A stretch of 64,000 nt of DNA from Lederbergia panacisoli (GCF_024626525.1 NZ_JANJGU010000002.1:372001-436000); one strand, 5' to 3'. Numbered from the stretch's first letter, positions 1 through 7,833 are shown. The notes: generated by a model not told the origin, from the sequence alone. A program made the numbers and translations.

Positions 1-124
1 CTGCACCTTTATTTCCACCAGTATTATTTTTTTCGCCTTCTTTATCACTGCTCCCACAACCGGTTAAGAAGATGGACAATATGATCAATAGTGCCGCGCC
101 CATAAAAAGACTTTTCCTTTTCAT
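1..124 (-). CDS. Lipoprotein, N-terminal fragment (likely ABC transporter solute-binding protein)
   Basis: Only the first 41 codons are inside the window. The ATG at 124-122 follows a strong AAAGGAGGAG ribosome binding site. The protein opens with MKRKSLF, a hydrophobic segment and the lipobox LTGC, so it is a lipoprotein signal peptide cut before Cys22 and anchored on the outer face of the membrane. After the cysteine comes a Ser/Gly/Lys/Asn-rich linker, typical of solute-binding lipoproteins such as OppA-type peptide binders. The ligand cannot be told from this fragment. It is transcribed divergently from the esterase gene at 309. Confidence 0.75.
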   Translation of the reverse strand, partial: MKRKSLFMGAALLIILSIFLTGCGSSDKEGEKNNTGGNKGA

Positions 125-308
125 ATGTTCTCCTCCTTTAATGTTATTTCTGTTCACAATTCTATCATATATTTCTTTTAAATGAACAAAAAACGCCTAT
201 TTCAAGACTTTATACCTATATCAAGAACAATACGTGCATCTTTTACCATGACTTAATGACATCTGTGTTAATATATTTACCAATAAAGTTTTATAGGGAG
301 GAATGTGA

Positions 309-1028
309 ATGTCATTCCCGCAAGGAACTATTCATGACATTGATTTTAAAAGCAATGAACTTGATGAAACATTATCGTTATTAGTATATTTACCCGCAAC
401 CTTTTCACCGCTTTACAATTATTCCTTACTTATAGTCCAGGATGGTAAAGATTATTTTCAAATGGGTCGTTTGGCCCGATATGCTGATGAACTGATTGCC
501 GAAAAGAAAATGGAAAATATTATTATTGTTGGGGCACATTATAGAAGTGTCACGGATAGAAGAAATAAATATCACCCAGCTGGTGAACAAAACCAAGCAT
601 ATATTCGATTTTTATCTCACGAACTTGTGCCTTGGATCGACAAGGAGTATCCAACGACGGGAATGGGTAAAGGTAGAACACTTATGGGAGATAGCTTGGC
701 GGGAACAGTATCGTTAATGGCGGCATTAAAATACCCAAATATATTTGGGCGTGTTATTTTACATTCACCTTTTGTAAATGATACTGTACTAAAGGCTGTT
801 GAAAATCACCAAACCACCTCGCATCTTGACATTTACCATGTTATTGGGAAAGAGGAAACAGTTGTCAAAGTATCGAAAAATCGTGACTTTTTGACACCAA
901 ATAGGGAACTTCATGAGCTATTCAAGGAAAAGGGATATAATACTTTTTATGATGAGTTTGATGGAGGACATTCTTGGAAATATTGGCAGCCCGATGTTAA
1001 AAGAGCATTGCTGAAAATGTTTTCTTAA
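309..1028 (+). CDS. yjcH: Esterase-family alpha/beta hydrolase (YjcH-like)
   Basis: A 239-residue cytosolic hydrolase of the enterochelin-esterase-like (Esterase D/putative esterase) family. The nucleophile elbow is GDSLAG at residues 127-132 with Ser129, and the likely catalytic histidine is His221 in GGHSW near the C-terminus. There is no signal peptide. The ATG is chosen because GGGAGG lies 7 bases upstream. The next two genes, a 2H phosphoesterase and an acetyltransferase, are the same neighbours as in B. subtilis yjcH-yjcG-yjcF, which supports the name. The 123-base gap to yjcG holds its own promoter, so the two may be separate units. The natural substrate is unknown. Confidence 0.85.
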   Translation: MSFPQGTIHDIDFKSNELDETLSLLVYLPATFSPLYNYSLLIVQDGKDYFQMGRLARYADELIAEKKMENIIIVGAHYRSVTDRRNKYHPAGEQNQAYIRFLSHELVPWIDKEYPTTGMGKGRTLMGDSLAGTVSLMAALKYPNIFGRVILHSPFVNDTVLKAVENHQTTSHLDIYHVIGKEETVVKVSKNRDFLTPNRELHELFKEKGYNTFYDEFDGGHSWKYWQPDVKRALLKMFS

Positions 1029-1081
1029 TTTTTTTGTCACAAAATAAACTACTTGCATCCTATATAAAGTTTTTCAAATAT

Positions 1082-1109
1082 TTGATATAGTGGTATTGAA
1101 TGTTATAAT
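1082..1109 (+). promoter_or_regulatory. SigA-type promoter of yjcG-yjcF
   Basis: TTGATA at 1082-1087 and a perfect TATAAT at 1104-1109 are separated by 16 bases. The start of yjcG lies 43 bases downstream. The spacer is one base shorter than the optimum. No operator-like repeat is evident. Confidence 0.6.
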
Positions 1110-1151
1110 TGCCAAAACATAACATTAGTAAGAAAAAAGGAGGCAAAGAAA

Positions 1152-1667
1152 ATGAAATACGGCATCGTTATTTTCCCATCCAAAAAATTACAAGATTTGG
1201 CAAACTCTTATCGAAAACGGTATGATCCCCACTATGCTTTGATTCCACCGCATTTAACTTTAAAAGCGGCTTTTAATACTGATTTGGATGCCGATAAATT
1301 GACTGATAAACTTGAAGAAATCGCTAAAAAGTATGAACCATTCAATTTAAAAGTCCATAAAGTAAGCTCATTCCAACCTATCACGAATACAATCTATTTT
1401 AAAGCCGAGAATCACAACGAATTAAAGGGACTTCATGAAGATTGTTATGAGCAGCTCCCAGGCGGAAAACCTGAACATCCTTTTGTTCCTCATGTAACGA
1501 TTGCTCAAAAATTATCGAATGATGAGCATTCAGATGTATATGGTTCCTTACGTATGCTTGGAATCAATCATGAAGAAATCATTGACCGCTTCCATTTAGT
1601 CTATCAATTAGAAAATGACTCATGGACAGTGTATGAAACATTTCGATTAGGAAGGGATCCTCAGTAA
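1152..1667 (+). CDS. yjcG: 2H phosphoesterase / RNA 2',3'-cyclic phosphodiesterase family (YjcG)
   Basis: A 171-residue protein of the 2H phosphoesterase superfamily (LigT-like). The two signature histidine motifs are visible as PHLTL (His34-Thr36) and PHVTI (His114-Thr116), spaced as expected for the two halves of the active site. Family members hydrolyse or form 2',3'-cyclic or 2'-5' phosphodiester bonds in RNA or nucleotides. The true substrate of the Bacillus YjcG group is not known to me. The start is fixed by AAAGGAGG 11 bases upstream. The acetyltransferase gene begins 2 bases after the stop codon, so the two are translationally coupled. Confidence 0.88.
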   Translation: MKYGIVIFPSKKLQDLANSYRKRYDPHYALIPPHLTLKAAFNTDLDADKLTDKLEEIAKKYEPFNLKVHKVSSFQPITNTIYFKAENHNELKGLHEDCYEQLPGGKPEHPFVPHVTIAQKLSNDEHSDVYGSLRMLGINHEEIIDRFHLVYQLENDSWTVYETFRLGRDPQ

Positions 1668-1669
1668 AC

Positions 1670-2095
1670 ATGATAGTAGTCAAAGCCAATACGGAAGCTC
1701 AGCTTCAAGATGCTTTTAACATAAGAAAAACAGTATTTGTAGAAGAACAAAAAGTACCTATTGAACTTGAGATAGATGAATTTGAAAATAACTCCGACCA
1801 TTTTGTCCTTTACTCTAAAGACACGCCAGTCGGAGCCGGTAGATTTAGGCTGTTGGAAGGAAAAGGAAAATTGGAACGCATTTGTGTATTATCGGACCAA
1901 CGTGGGACTGGAGCAGGAAAAAAATTAATGAATGAAATTGAACATTACGCAAAAAAAAGCGGCATTAATGTGCTGAAACTTAATGCACAAACTTATGCGA
2001 TTCCGTTTTATGAGAAATTGGGATATAGTGTCGTTTCAGAAGAGTTTCTAGATGCAGGCATCCCACATAAAACAATGGAAAAAAATATTACGTAA
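1670..2095 (+). CDS. yjcF: GNAT-family N-acetyltransferase (YjcF)
   Basis: A 141-residue single-domain GNAT acetyltransferase. It shows the fold's order: VFVEEQKVP near the N-terminus, the acetyl-CoA loop with RGTGAGKKLM around residues 79-88, and a C-terminal Y-EKLGY motif. It would transfer acetyl from acetyl-CoA to a small amine; the acceptor is unknown. The ATG lies 2 bases after the yjcG stop, and its AGGAAGGGAT ribosome site is inside yjcG. A terminator hairpin follows directly. Confidence 0.87.
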   Translation: MIVVKANTEAQLQDAFNIRKTVFVEEQKVPIELEIDEFENNSDHFVLYSKDTPVGAGRFRLLEGKGKLERICVLSDQRGTGAGKKLMNEIEHYAKKSGINVLKLNAQTYAIPFYEKLGYSVVSEEFLDAGIPHKTMEKNIT

Positions 2096-2098
2096 GAA

Positions 2099-2136
2099 CA
2101 AGCCTTGGTCCGTAAATAATTATGACCGAGGCTTTA
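2099..2136 (+). terminator. Terminator hairpin after yjcF
   Basis: Arms AAGCCTTGGTC (2100-2110) and GACCGAGGCTT (2124-2134) pair over 11 positions with one G-T wobble and are followed by a short T-rich tract. The hairpin overlaps the last codons of the convergent MBL gene, so it is embedded in that gene's 3' end. Confidence 0.65.
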
Positions 2137-3022
2137 GCTTTAGCGAAAGTTGATGGTCTTTGATTGAAACGGACATGAAACCATCATCAATCAAAGAAGA
2201 AATATAGGCAGTAAAGGAAGTTCTATACAAAAGCCATGACCCGATATTTGCCGGGGTTAACACATATTGATTAAACAATATTGTTTGCAGTTGATTCATC
2301 GGGATTCCATTCTCTGCATCTTTTAAACTCGTCAATAAAAAAGATATTATATTTTCATGACATTCAATATTCGCTTGAATTGTCTTTTGGAACTCTACCT
2401 CATACTCCCCATGCCCAGGTAAAGCACCCTTGCACGGGATATCACTAATTTTTTTCAACGTCCCTATCGTTGCCTTGGCATCGACGATAAAAGGGACCTT
2501 GTGCTTATCCAATACATCTTTCCCAAAATATGAATCCGCGGCAAATAAGATTTCATCAAATAATATTCCAATTTGTCCATAACTATGACCCGGAAAAGAA
2601 AGCACCTCAAATGAGAATGGACCAATTTTCTGTACCCCTTCATTTAAAAAATCAGAAATATTGGCAGCTTCTCCCTCTAAAAATTTATTTCTCAATTCCT
2701 TAATAGGCATTGCCCCATTCCATAAGTATATTGGCTCAAGGATTGGATTTTGAACAAACGAGGATTCTATTTTCGAAGTGAAAAGCTCCACGTCCCGTTC
2801 TTTTTGTAAATATGCTGCTCCCCCGTAATGATCTACATGACCATGGGTAATAATGCAAAAATCGAGAGGAAGTTGGTTCTCATTCAGAGTTCTTATTATT
2901 TTTTTTGCAGCCCCTTTATCCAACCCGCAGTCGATCAGTAAGCCTTTTCCATCTTTTGTAATATAACCAATGTTTACATGGCCTTTTATATAGAAACAAT
3001 AATCAGATATTTTCTCCAACAT
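2120..3022 (-). CDS. MBL-fold metallo-hydrolase with C-terminal helical/winged-helix region
   Basis: A 300-residue metallo-beta-lactamase-fold hydrolase. The metal motif THGHVDH gives His60, His62, Asp64 and His65, and later GHSYGQ and LPGHGEY supply further ligands. After the MBL core, about residues 220-300 form a helical region that resembles the winged-helix tail of MBL hydrolases such as LACTB2-like enzymes (inference). I choose the ATG at 3022, with AAAGGA upstream, over an in-frame ATG at 3058. The upstream ATG has no ribosome site and would overlap the next gene. The substrate is unknown. It lies between yjcF and small sporulation genes. Confidence 0.8.
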   Translation of the reverse strand: MLEKISDYCFYIKGHVNIGYITKDGKGLLIDCGLDKGAAKKIIRTLNENQLPLDFCIITHGHVDHYGGAAYLQKERDVELFTSKIESSFVQNPILEPIYLWNGAMPIKELRNKFLEGEAANISDFLNEGVQKIGPFSFEVLSFPGHSYGQIGILFDEILFAADSYFGKDVLDKHKVPFIVDAKATIGTLKKISDIPCKGALPGHGEYEVEFQKTIQANIECHENIISFLLTSLKDAENGIPMNQLQTILFNQYVLTPANIGSWLLYRTSFTAYISSLIDDGFMSVSIKDHQLSLKLKPRS

Positions 3023-3050
3023 AAAAAAGACATTCCTTTCAAATATGTTT

Positions 3051-3269
3051 TTATACATATTCGCTGAAATGTCTTCCTTTTCCTGTTAATTTCTCAATTG
3101 TCATTGCTGTATTTTCGTTCAGAACGTTATTATAGAATGAATTTGTGTTCAAGTTTACCTTTTGGACTGTAGTAATCGGGTACGGGTCAACTTTTTCTCC
3201 CTTCGCTCTGACCCTATCATGATATTGCACATATTGATATTGTGTCATTGGGGCAATATAGCCCATTTT
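3051..3269 (-). CDS. Small protein of unknown function, 72 residues
   Basis: I do not recognise this protein. It has 72 residues, is rich in Tyr/Gln/Asn near the N-terminus (MTQYQYVQYHD) and has no membrane segment or signal peptide. The ATG at 3269 follows GGGGTGAGG, a good ribosome site; an open frame extends further upstream but without initiation signals. A near-perfect palindrome lies 70-106 bases upstream of the start. The MBL gene start follows 28 bases downstream of the stop, so the two could be one transcript. The neighbouring spoVIF and yjcZ-like genes suggest, but do not prove, a spore-related role. Confidence 0.6.
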   Translation of the reverse strand, partial: KMGYIAPMTQYQYVQYHDRVRAKGEKVDPYPITTVQKVNLNTNSFYNNVLNENTAMTIEKLTGKGRHFSEYV

Positions 3270-3338
3270 CCTCACCCCTTTTTTAAACAATTCCCTTTTA
3301 TATAAGTTATAAACCTTAATACAAAAAAATAACTGCTC

Positions 3339-3375
3339 TGGAATTGTTTGAGTGCCAGGCACTCAAACAATTCCA
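3339..3375. repeat. Perfect 18-bp inverted repeat with 1-base centre
   Basis: The left arm is TGGAATTGTTTGAGTGCC at 3339-3356 and its exact complement is at 3358-3375, with a single A between. The core GAGTGCCAGGCACTC resembles the GTGCC-GGCAC palindromes scattered through Bacillus genomes. It lies between spoVIF and the 72-residue gene. Confidence 0.85.
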
Positions 3376-3426
3376 AAACAATTCAGAATACTTGGATCAG
3401 GTATAGCTATTTTCTATTATCCATAT

Positions 3427-3681
3427 TTATTTATTATTTATCATTTTACTGATTGAACCTAAGTCAAGTTTATTTCCATCTTGGATAATGGTTTGCACCA
3501 TTTTATCTTCAAGTTCCTTCGGGACAGGTTTATTAGCCAACTCGGATACTCTCTTAATGATTCCTCTTACAGTTTTTTCATCTTTGAAATTAGCATTTTG
3601 CAGCGAATTTGCTAATGCAAAGACATCATTCATGTTAACTCCCGTTTTCTTTTCAATGTTTTTAAAAAATTGATTTTCCAT
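3427..3681 (-). CDS. spoVIF: Stage VI sporulation protein F
   Basis: An 84-residue protein matching SpoVIF (YjcC), which in B. subtilis acts late in the mother cell and is needed for normal coat assembly and GerE-dependent gene expression. The sequence starts MENQFFKNIEKKTG, contains a central helix with VRGIIKRVSELANKPVP and ends KMINNK, with no transmembrane segment. The ATG at 3681 is preceded by AGGGAGGGAG; a start 24 bases further up lies on top of that site. Its place beside spoVA, yjcA and coat genes agrees with the B. subtilis order. Confidence 0.88.
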   Translation of the reverse strand: MENQFFKNIEKKTGVNMNDVFALANSLQNANFKDEKTVRGIIKRVSELANKPVPKELEDKMVQTIIQDGNKLDLGSISKMINNK

Positions 3682-3752
3682 TACTAGCCGCTCCCTCCCT
3701 TTCATCTTTATATGATATGTAGGTATATATCAATAAGTGAAATGGAGAATAA

Positions 3753-3792
3753 AAAAAGACGGAATACCCATATTAAAGTATTCCATCTTTTT
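3753..3792 (-). terminator. Terminator after the yjcZ-like gene
   Basis: On the minus strand, AAGATGGAATAC and GTATTCCGTCTT form a hairpin with an A-rich 5' side and a T7 run after it. It ends the transcript of the gene at 3804-3944. Confidence 0.75.
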
Positions 3793-3803
3793 ACGTTTTT
3801 ACA

Positions 3804-3944
3804 TTAGCAAAAGCTAGCTCCTACAATGATTAGCAAGATGAACAGTACAACAATCAATACAAATGCACTTCCACCACCAAAGCCGCCTGCGTAGCCGCCG
3901 TAACCACAGCCACCATAACCTCCAAAACCGCCATATCCAAACAT
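3804..3944 (-). CDS. YjcZ-family small sporulation membrane protein
   Basis: A 46-residue protein missed by length cutoffs. The first 25 residues are Gly/Tyr/Phe repeats (MFGYGGFGGYGGCGYGG) and the rest is one hydrophobic segment (FVLIVVLFILLIIVGA) ending in Cys. This is the YjcZ/YczM-type architecture common in Bacillus spores and coats. The ATG follows AGGTGAAAG on the minus strand. A terminator lies directly after the stop. The function of the family is not established; insertion of the tail in a spore membrane is inference. Confidence 0.85.
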   Translation of the reverse strand: MFGYGGFGGYGGCGYGGYAGGFGGGSAFVLIVVLFILLIIVGASFC

Positions 3945-4041
3945 ACACTTTCACCTCACTTTAGTTGTATCCCTAATAATTTATGTGGTAAAAGGGTAAT
4001 CTGTATGGGCATTTACAGCGTAATCTAAACTTTAGCACCGA

Positions 4042-4398
4042 TTAGCCTTTTGGTTTAAACACAAGAGCTCCGATAAAACCAAAAATAATGGCGGCTGATA
4101 TTCCTGAAGAAGTTACTTCGAACATACCTGTCATCACACCTACAATTCCATGTTTCTCTGCTTCCAACATGGCTCCATTCACAAGCGCATTCCCAAAACT
4201 AGTAATCGGAATCGTCGCACCCGCTCCAGCAAAATCAATCAGTGGTTCATAAAGCCCAAATCCGGCCAAAACAGCACCCATACAAACTAAAATGCTTAAA
4301 GTGTGCGCTGGTGTTAATTTTGCAGCATCAAACATTAGTTGTCCGATCACACAAATTAAGCCACCAATAATAAATGCCCACAAAAACATGGCTAGCAT
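4042..4398 (-). CDS. spoVAE: Stage V sporulation protein AE (SpoVAEb type)
   Basis: A 118-residue integral membrane protein with about four hydrophobic segments. It carries the family signature FAGAGATIPITSFGNAL in the middle. SpoVAE proteins form part of the inner-membrane complex that moves Ca-dipicolinate into the forespore and releases it on germination. The ATG at 4398 has AGGAGG 9 bases upstream; a GTG at 4407 lies directly on that site and is rejected. It is last in a cluster lipoprotein-spoVAC-spoVAD-spoVAE. Compared with the B. subtilis spoVA operon, AA, AB and AF are not here. Confidence 0.9.
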   Translation of the reverse strand: MLAMFLWAFIIGGLICVIGQLMFDAAKLTPAHTLSILVCMGAVLAGFGLYEPLIDFAGAGATIPITSFGNALVNGAMLEAEKHGIVGVMTGMFEVTSSGISAAIIFGFIGALVFKPKG

Positions 4399-4424
4399 AC
4401 ACTTCACCCTCCTATATAAAATGC

Positions 4425-5441
4425 TTAACTGTATTCAATTGCTACTGCGTGAGCAATACATGGAATGCTTTCTTTTTGTTGAAAGGATAATGGGGATAAT
4501 AAAGCGCCTGTTGCTACTACTAAAATTCGCTTGTAAACTCCTTTTGCCATTTGATTTAGTAAATGGCCGTACATGACTGTTGCCGAACATCCGGGACCAC
4601 TTGCACCAGCAAATACTTCTTGTTCCGGACTATATAGAAGGAGGCCGCAGTCTTGGAATAAGTGTTCGTCGATAGACAATCCCTTTTCATTAAATAGTTC
4701 CAATGCAGTATTTCTTCCAATTTCTGCAAGATCCCCTGTAATAATTAAATCATAATAGGATGGATCAATTTTCAAATCAAATAAATGACGCTGGATAGTA
4801 TCGACGGCTGCGGGTGCCATTGCTCCACCCATATTAAATGGGTCTTTGAGTCCTAAATCAATTACCTTTCCAATAGTGGCGGAGATTACCCTCGGATGTG
4901 GATGTTGTAGATTTTCGTTCACACTAACCAACGCTACACCTGCTCCAGTAGCTGTCCATTGTGCAGTAGGTGGTTTTTGTCCTCCGTACTCAGTTGGATA
5001 GCGAAATTGCTTTTCTGCAGAAGCATTATGACTTGCCGCACCAGTTAGAATGCGCTTTGCCCCTCCATTATTTATGATCATCGCTGCCAGGGCAAGACCT
5101 TGAGTTGACACAGCACATGCACTGAATAAGCCTAGATGGGGAATTTGGTTTGTTCTTGCCGCAAAACTGGTAGGAGTAATTTGGTTGATTAAATCACCTG
5201 CGAGAAAAAATTGAATTGCATCTTCTTTAACTCCTTTTTTCCTTAGTGCGATTTGTACCGCATCCTCCAATAGAACCCGCTGTGCTTTTTCATATGAATC
5301 CTGGCCCATCCATAGGTCATCGTGAAATTTATCAAAATCATTTGCTACTCTACATTCCTTTTCAAAAGGGCCACCCACCACTCCTGTAGAAAGAATGACA
5401 GGTTGATTTTGAAAAACCCATGATTGCGAGCCCTGAAGCAT
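4425..5441 (-). CDS. spoVAD: Stage V sporulation protein AD
   Basis: A 338-residue soluble protein with the thiolase-like fold of SpoVAD, the subunit that binds dipicolinic acid. Visible landmarks include GLFSACAVSTQGLALAAM in the first half and FAGASGPGCSATVMYGHL towards the end. The ATG at 5441 shares its A with the spoVAC stop codon (TAATG), so the two genes are translationally coupled. An in-frame start 15 bases upstream lies within spoVAC and is less likely. SpoVAD is expected at the inner spore membrane together with SpoVAC and SpoVAE. Confidence 0.93.
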   Translation of the reverse strand: MLQGSQSWVFQNQPVILSTGVVGGPFEKECRVANDFDKFHDDLWMGQDSYEKAQRVLLEDAVQIALRKKGVKEDAIQFFLAGDLINQITPTSFAARTNQIPHLGLFSACAVSTQGLALAAMIINNGGAKRILTGAASHNASAEKQFRYPTEYGGQKPPTAQWTATGAGVALVSVNENLQHPHPRVISATIGKVIDLGLKDPFNMGGAMAPAAVDTIQRHLFDLKIDPSYYDLIITGDLAEIGRNTALELFNEKGLSIDEHLFQDCGLLLYSPEQEVFAGASGPGCSATVMYGHLLNQMAKGVYKRILVVATGALLSPLSFQQKESIPCIAHAVAIEYS

Positions 5442-5917
5442 TAGAATCCCCCCCACTGTAGGAATATAGTTTTAATAAGTGCTACTACAAAAGCTGAAAA
5501 TACCCCAAATACAATAACTGAGCCGGCAAGTTTAAATATATTTCCTCCTACCCCTAATACAAAGCCCTCTGTTCGGTGCTCAATCGCTGAAGAAATGACC
5601 GCATTACCGAATCCTGTTACAGGTACGGCACTTCCCGCTCCCGCAAATTGCCCAAGCCTGTCATACACCCCGAACCCTGTTAAGAGCATCGCAATAAAAA
5701 CCATCGTGGCGACGGTAGGGTTTCCAGCAGTTTTTTCAGTAAAATCAAAGTAATAAATATAAACATAAGTAATCGCCTGGCCAATTAAGCAAATCGTTCC
5801 GCCAACGAAAAAAGCACGAATACAATTTTTAAAAATCGGTCTTTTCAGTTCATGCTTTTTTTGCATTTGATCATACTGAATTTGTTCAGGAGTTTTCGTT
5901 TTACTTTTTTGAGCCAT
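5441..5917 (-). CDS. spoVAC: Stage V sporulation protein AC
   Basis: A 158-residue membrane protein with a charged N-terminal 30 residues and about four or five hydrophobic segments. It carries GQFAGAGSAVPVTGFGNAV, paralogous to the matching motif in SpoVAE. In B. subtilis SpoVAC behaves as a mechanosensitive channel that releases Ca-dipicolinate during germination. The gene begins just after the lipoprotein stop (1-base gap) and its stop overlaps the spoVAD start, so all are in one operon. Confidence 0.92.
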   Translation of the reverse strand: MAQKSKTKTPEQIQYDQMQKKHELKRPIFKNCIRAFFVGGTICLIGQAITYVYIYYFDFTEKTAGNPTVATMVFIAMLLTGFGVYDRLGQFAGAGSAVPVTGFGNAVISSAIEHRTEGFVLGVGGNIFKLAGSVIVFGVFSAFVVALIKTIFLQWGGF

Positions 5918-5918
5918 A

Positions 5919-6392
5919 TTATGTCATTTCCTTTTTTAATTTAATAATTTTATTTAGGCGTTTTTCCGCGTCTTTATTTGAAAGATTGTCGTATTCTATT
6001 TTCTCCTTTAACCGAATGGCTTCAAGGAAAATTTTATAGTCACTTGAAACGATGAATTTATGCTTAGGAAATTTCTTTTTTAAAGACTTAGTTAATTCTT
6101 TTTCAATTTTTTTCATGCGGAATCGTTGAAGATGCTTTACTTTATAAGAAACAAGTATATTTTTATCTCCTTCAATAATTGCAACATCATAAATTTCATC
6201 CATCTTTTTAACTTCTTTCTTCACCTGATAAGCAATAGAACTTTCCTTTTTCTTGTAATTGATTTCAATAGGGGCGGGTTGAGTTTTTTTCACTAATGAT
6301 GTGTCGCTCTTTTTTTCATGAGGTTCATTCGAACATCCGCTCATGAAACATACAACACATATTATAGCGGTAACAATCATTTTTTTGACCAT
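5919..6392 (-). CDS. YhcN/YlaJ-like sporulation lipoprotein
   Basis: A 157-residue lipoprotein with a signal peptide and lipobox FMSGC, cysteine at about residue 20. The mature part is very lysine-rich, and around residues 50-115 resembles the YhcN/YlaJ spore lipoprotein domain (VAIIEGDKNILVSYKVKH). The ATG follows GGGAGG. It is first in the cluster with spoVAC, spoVAD and spoVAE. A yhcN-like gene directly ahead of spoVAC-D-Eb is the arrangement known for accessory spoVA2 operons, so a role in spore dipicolinate content or germination is a reasonable inference. Confidence 0.75.
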   Translation of the reverse strand: MVKKMIVTAIICVVCFMSGCSNEPHEKKSDTSLVKKTQPAPIEINYKKKESSIAYQVKKEVKKMDEIYDVAIIEGDKNILVSYKVKHLQRFRMKKIEKELTKSLKKKFPKHKFIVSSDYKIFLEAIRLKEKIEYDNLSNKDAEKRLNKIIKLKKEMT

Positions 6393-6539
6393 GGATTCCT
6401 CCCAGTTATAAGAGCATTAAGTTCATAATCGCTATACAATACAGCGAATCTGCAGGAAACTCGACACGCTGGCGTAGAAAATAAGTAAGGTTATCAATAT
6501 TTTTCTCTACATTTGCTAAATTATGAATGCTAATCGTTA

Positions 6540-6577
6540 AAAAAGAATAGGGATGACTTCGCTTTTGAAGTCATCCC
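6540..6577 (-). terminator. Strong terminator after the 33-residue gene
   Basis: Perfect 11-base arms GGGATGACTTC (6550-6560) and GAAGTCATCCC (6567-6577) with a 6-base loop. On the minus strand a T6 tract follows. Confidence 0.85.
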
Positions 6578-6605
6578 CAATTTCAAATCATTTTTCTACC
6601 CCATT

Positions 6606-6707
6606 TTAATAACTTCTAGGCTTTTTTGTCGGCCTTCCGCACCCACACCCGGATTTCTTCGGCTTGGTTGTTCCAATGGGTCTTGGCCTTCTAGGTGGTC
6701 TTTGCAT
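6606..6707 (-). CDS. Small basic Gly-Cys peptide, 33 residues
   Basis: A short frame with ATG at 6707, the ribosome site GGAAGTG upstream, and a strong terminator 29 bases past its stop. The peptide begins MQRPPRRPRPIGTTKPKK, then has GCGCGRP and ends KPRSY. It is strongly basic and proline-rich with two cysteines. I do not recognise a family. Coding status rests on the ribosome site, the terminator and the biased composition. It lies among spore and coat genes and may encode a minor coat or core peptide (inference). Confidence 0.55.
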   Translation of the reverse strand: MQRPPRRPRPIGTTKPKKSGCGCGRPTKKPRSY

Positions 6708-6790
6708 CACAATCACTTCCTAAATTTTTGAAATCTAACCTTTTACATTTTATGAAATCCACACGTGATTTGTTTTTATAAAAGGCAAAT

Positions 6791-7147
6791 TTAGTCTAAT
6801 GTCAGCTTTTGAATAATCGTTTCAATTATGGCCGCCATTCCTGCTAAAGCAAAAATAAGGATGACAGGATCCATAATGACAGGAAAATAAAACTGGAAAA
6901 TAAAAACTCCGATTGCCGTCCATACGCCTGTACACCAATAGCAACTAATCAGCTTTCCGATCCAACCACGTAATCCGCCTACACGAGGGATTAAGTATTC
7001 TTCTTTTTGCCCTAAAATATTTGTTTCTTCATATTCCATTAAAAAAGGGGCTCTTATAAAAGTAGTTATTTGGTCAAATACAATCAGTCTTGTGATACGG
7101 AATATCGCTAGACTCATCAATAAAAATTTAATCCATGTTATATCCAT
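6791..7147 (-). CDS. yjcA: Sporulation protein YjcA (DUF1360)
   Basis: A 118-residue membrane protein with three hydrophobic segments and the DUF1360 signature RITRLIVFDQIT near the N-terminus and ISCYWCTGVW in the middle. B. subtilis YjcA is a mother-cell sporulation protein of the same length. I choose the ATG at 7147 (GGAG 8 bases upstream) because it matches that length. An alternative ATG at 7204 would add 19 residues and also has AGGAG nearby, but too close. It is divergent from the coat gene at 7270. Confidence 0.82.
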   Translation of the reverse strand: MDITWIKFLLMSLAIFRITRLIVFDQITTFIRAPFLMEYEETNILGQKEEYLIPRVGGLRGWIGKLISCYWCTGVWTAIGVFIFQFYFPVIMDPVILIFALAGMAAIIETIIQKLTLD

Positions 7148-7269
7148 TTCCTTGGCTCCTAACCTGCCTATTTTCCCAAAAGGGGGCGTTTGTCCGTAAC
7201 TCATTTGGCTCCTACCTAATATGTTAGTAGTGTAAATGAATCAATTTTAAAGAAGGAGGAAAATAATCC

Positions 7270-7794
7270 ATGAGTTATGAAGAGATGGAATCAAGTGAAG
7301 TGCTTGGCACCAATTCTAATTCAGGGTGCGGATGTCAAATGAACTGTGTTTGTCAAGTAGTCCGCGCCATTAAGGATATACAAGACGAAGCAGTAGAAGA
7401 AGAATGTCTCACTTGTACATCCAATTGTTTTGTTGAGCCTCTTGGTGATTTAGCACTCCCAGCTCGCCAACGTTCGGATACTCGTGTTTTTACTTTAACT
7501 AATAAAAACGGAGACTTATTCAAAGGATTATTTAAAGGTACTGCCGGAAAATGTGTATCAGTATTTTTTAGAGTCGAGGACATTTTCGATAATTGCTGCG
7601 CAACTTTGCGTGTATTAGTTCCTTTAAACAATCAAACAGTTGTTAACTTATTCCCTAACGGTAAACTTAGCTACGAAGCACTTTGTTCTGTAAACAACTG
7701 GGCTTCAAGCAACAGCTGTATAACAGTAGATTTACATTGCTTCTGCGCTGTACAATGTATCGCCGATGTAAATCTTGGAATTTGCGAAGTGTGA
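7270..7794 (+). CDS. cotZ: Spore coat protein of the CotY/CotZ family
   Basis: A 174-residue cysteine-rich protein of the CotY/CotZ family, the crust and exosporium-basal-layer proteins that assemble into disulfide-linked two-dimensional lattices. About 16 cysteines are visible, with clusters GCGCQMNCVCQ, CLTCTSNC and HCFCAVQC. Family features NGDLFKGLFKGT and CSVNNWASSNSCITVDLHCFC are present. B. subtilis has two paralogues, cotY and cotZ, side by side. Only one is here, so the choice of symbol is tentative. The start follows GAAGGAGG. A hairpin terminator follows the stop. Confidence 0.85.
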   Translation: MSYEEMESSEVLGTNSNSGCGCQMNCVCQVVRAIKDIQDEAVEEECLTCTSNCFVEPLGDLALPARQRSDTRVFTLTNKNGDLFKGLFKGTAGKCVSVFFRVEDIFDNCCATLRVLVPLNNQTVVNLFPNGKLSYEALCSVNNWASSNSCITVDLHCFCAVQCIADVNLGICEV

Positions 7795-7797
7795 TTG

Positions 7798-7825
7798 TAA
7801 AATGGGGCCAATCAGCCCCATTTTA
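7798..7825. terminator. Bidirectional terminator between cotZ and cotO
   Basis: Perfect 11-base arms TAAAATGGGGC (7798-7808) and GCCCCATTTTA (7815-7825) with a 6-base loop between two convergent genes. Confidence 0.85.
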
Positions 7826-7833
7826 TCTTTCCG

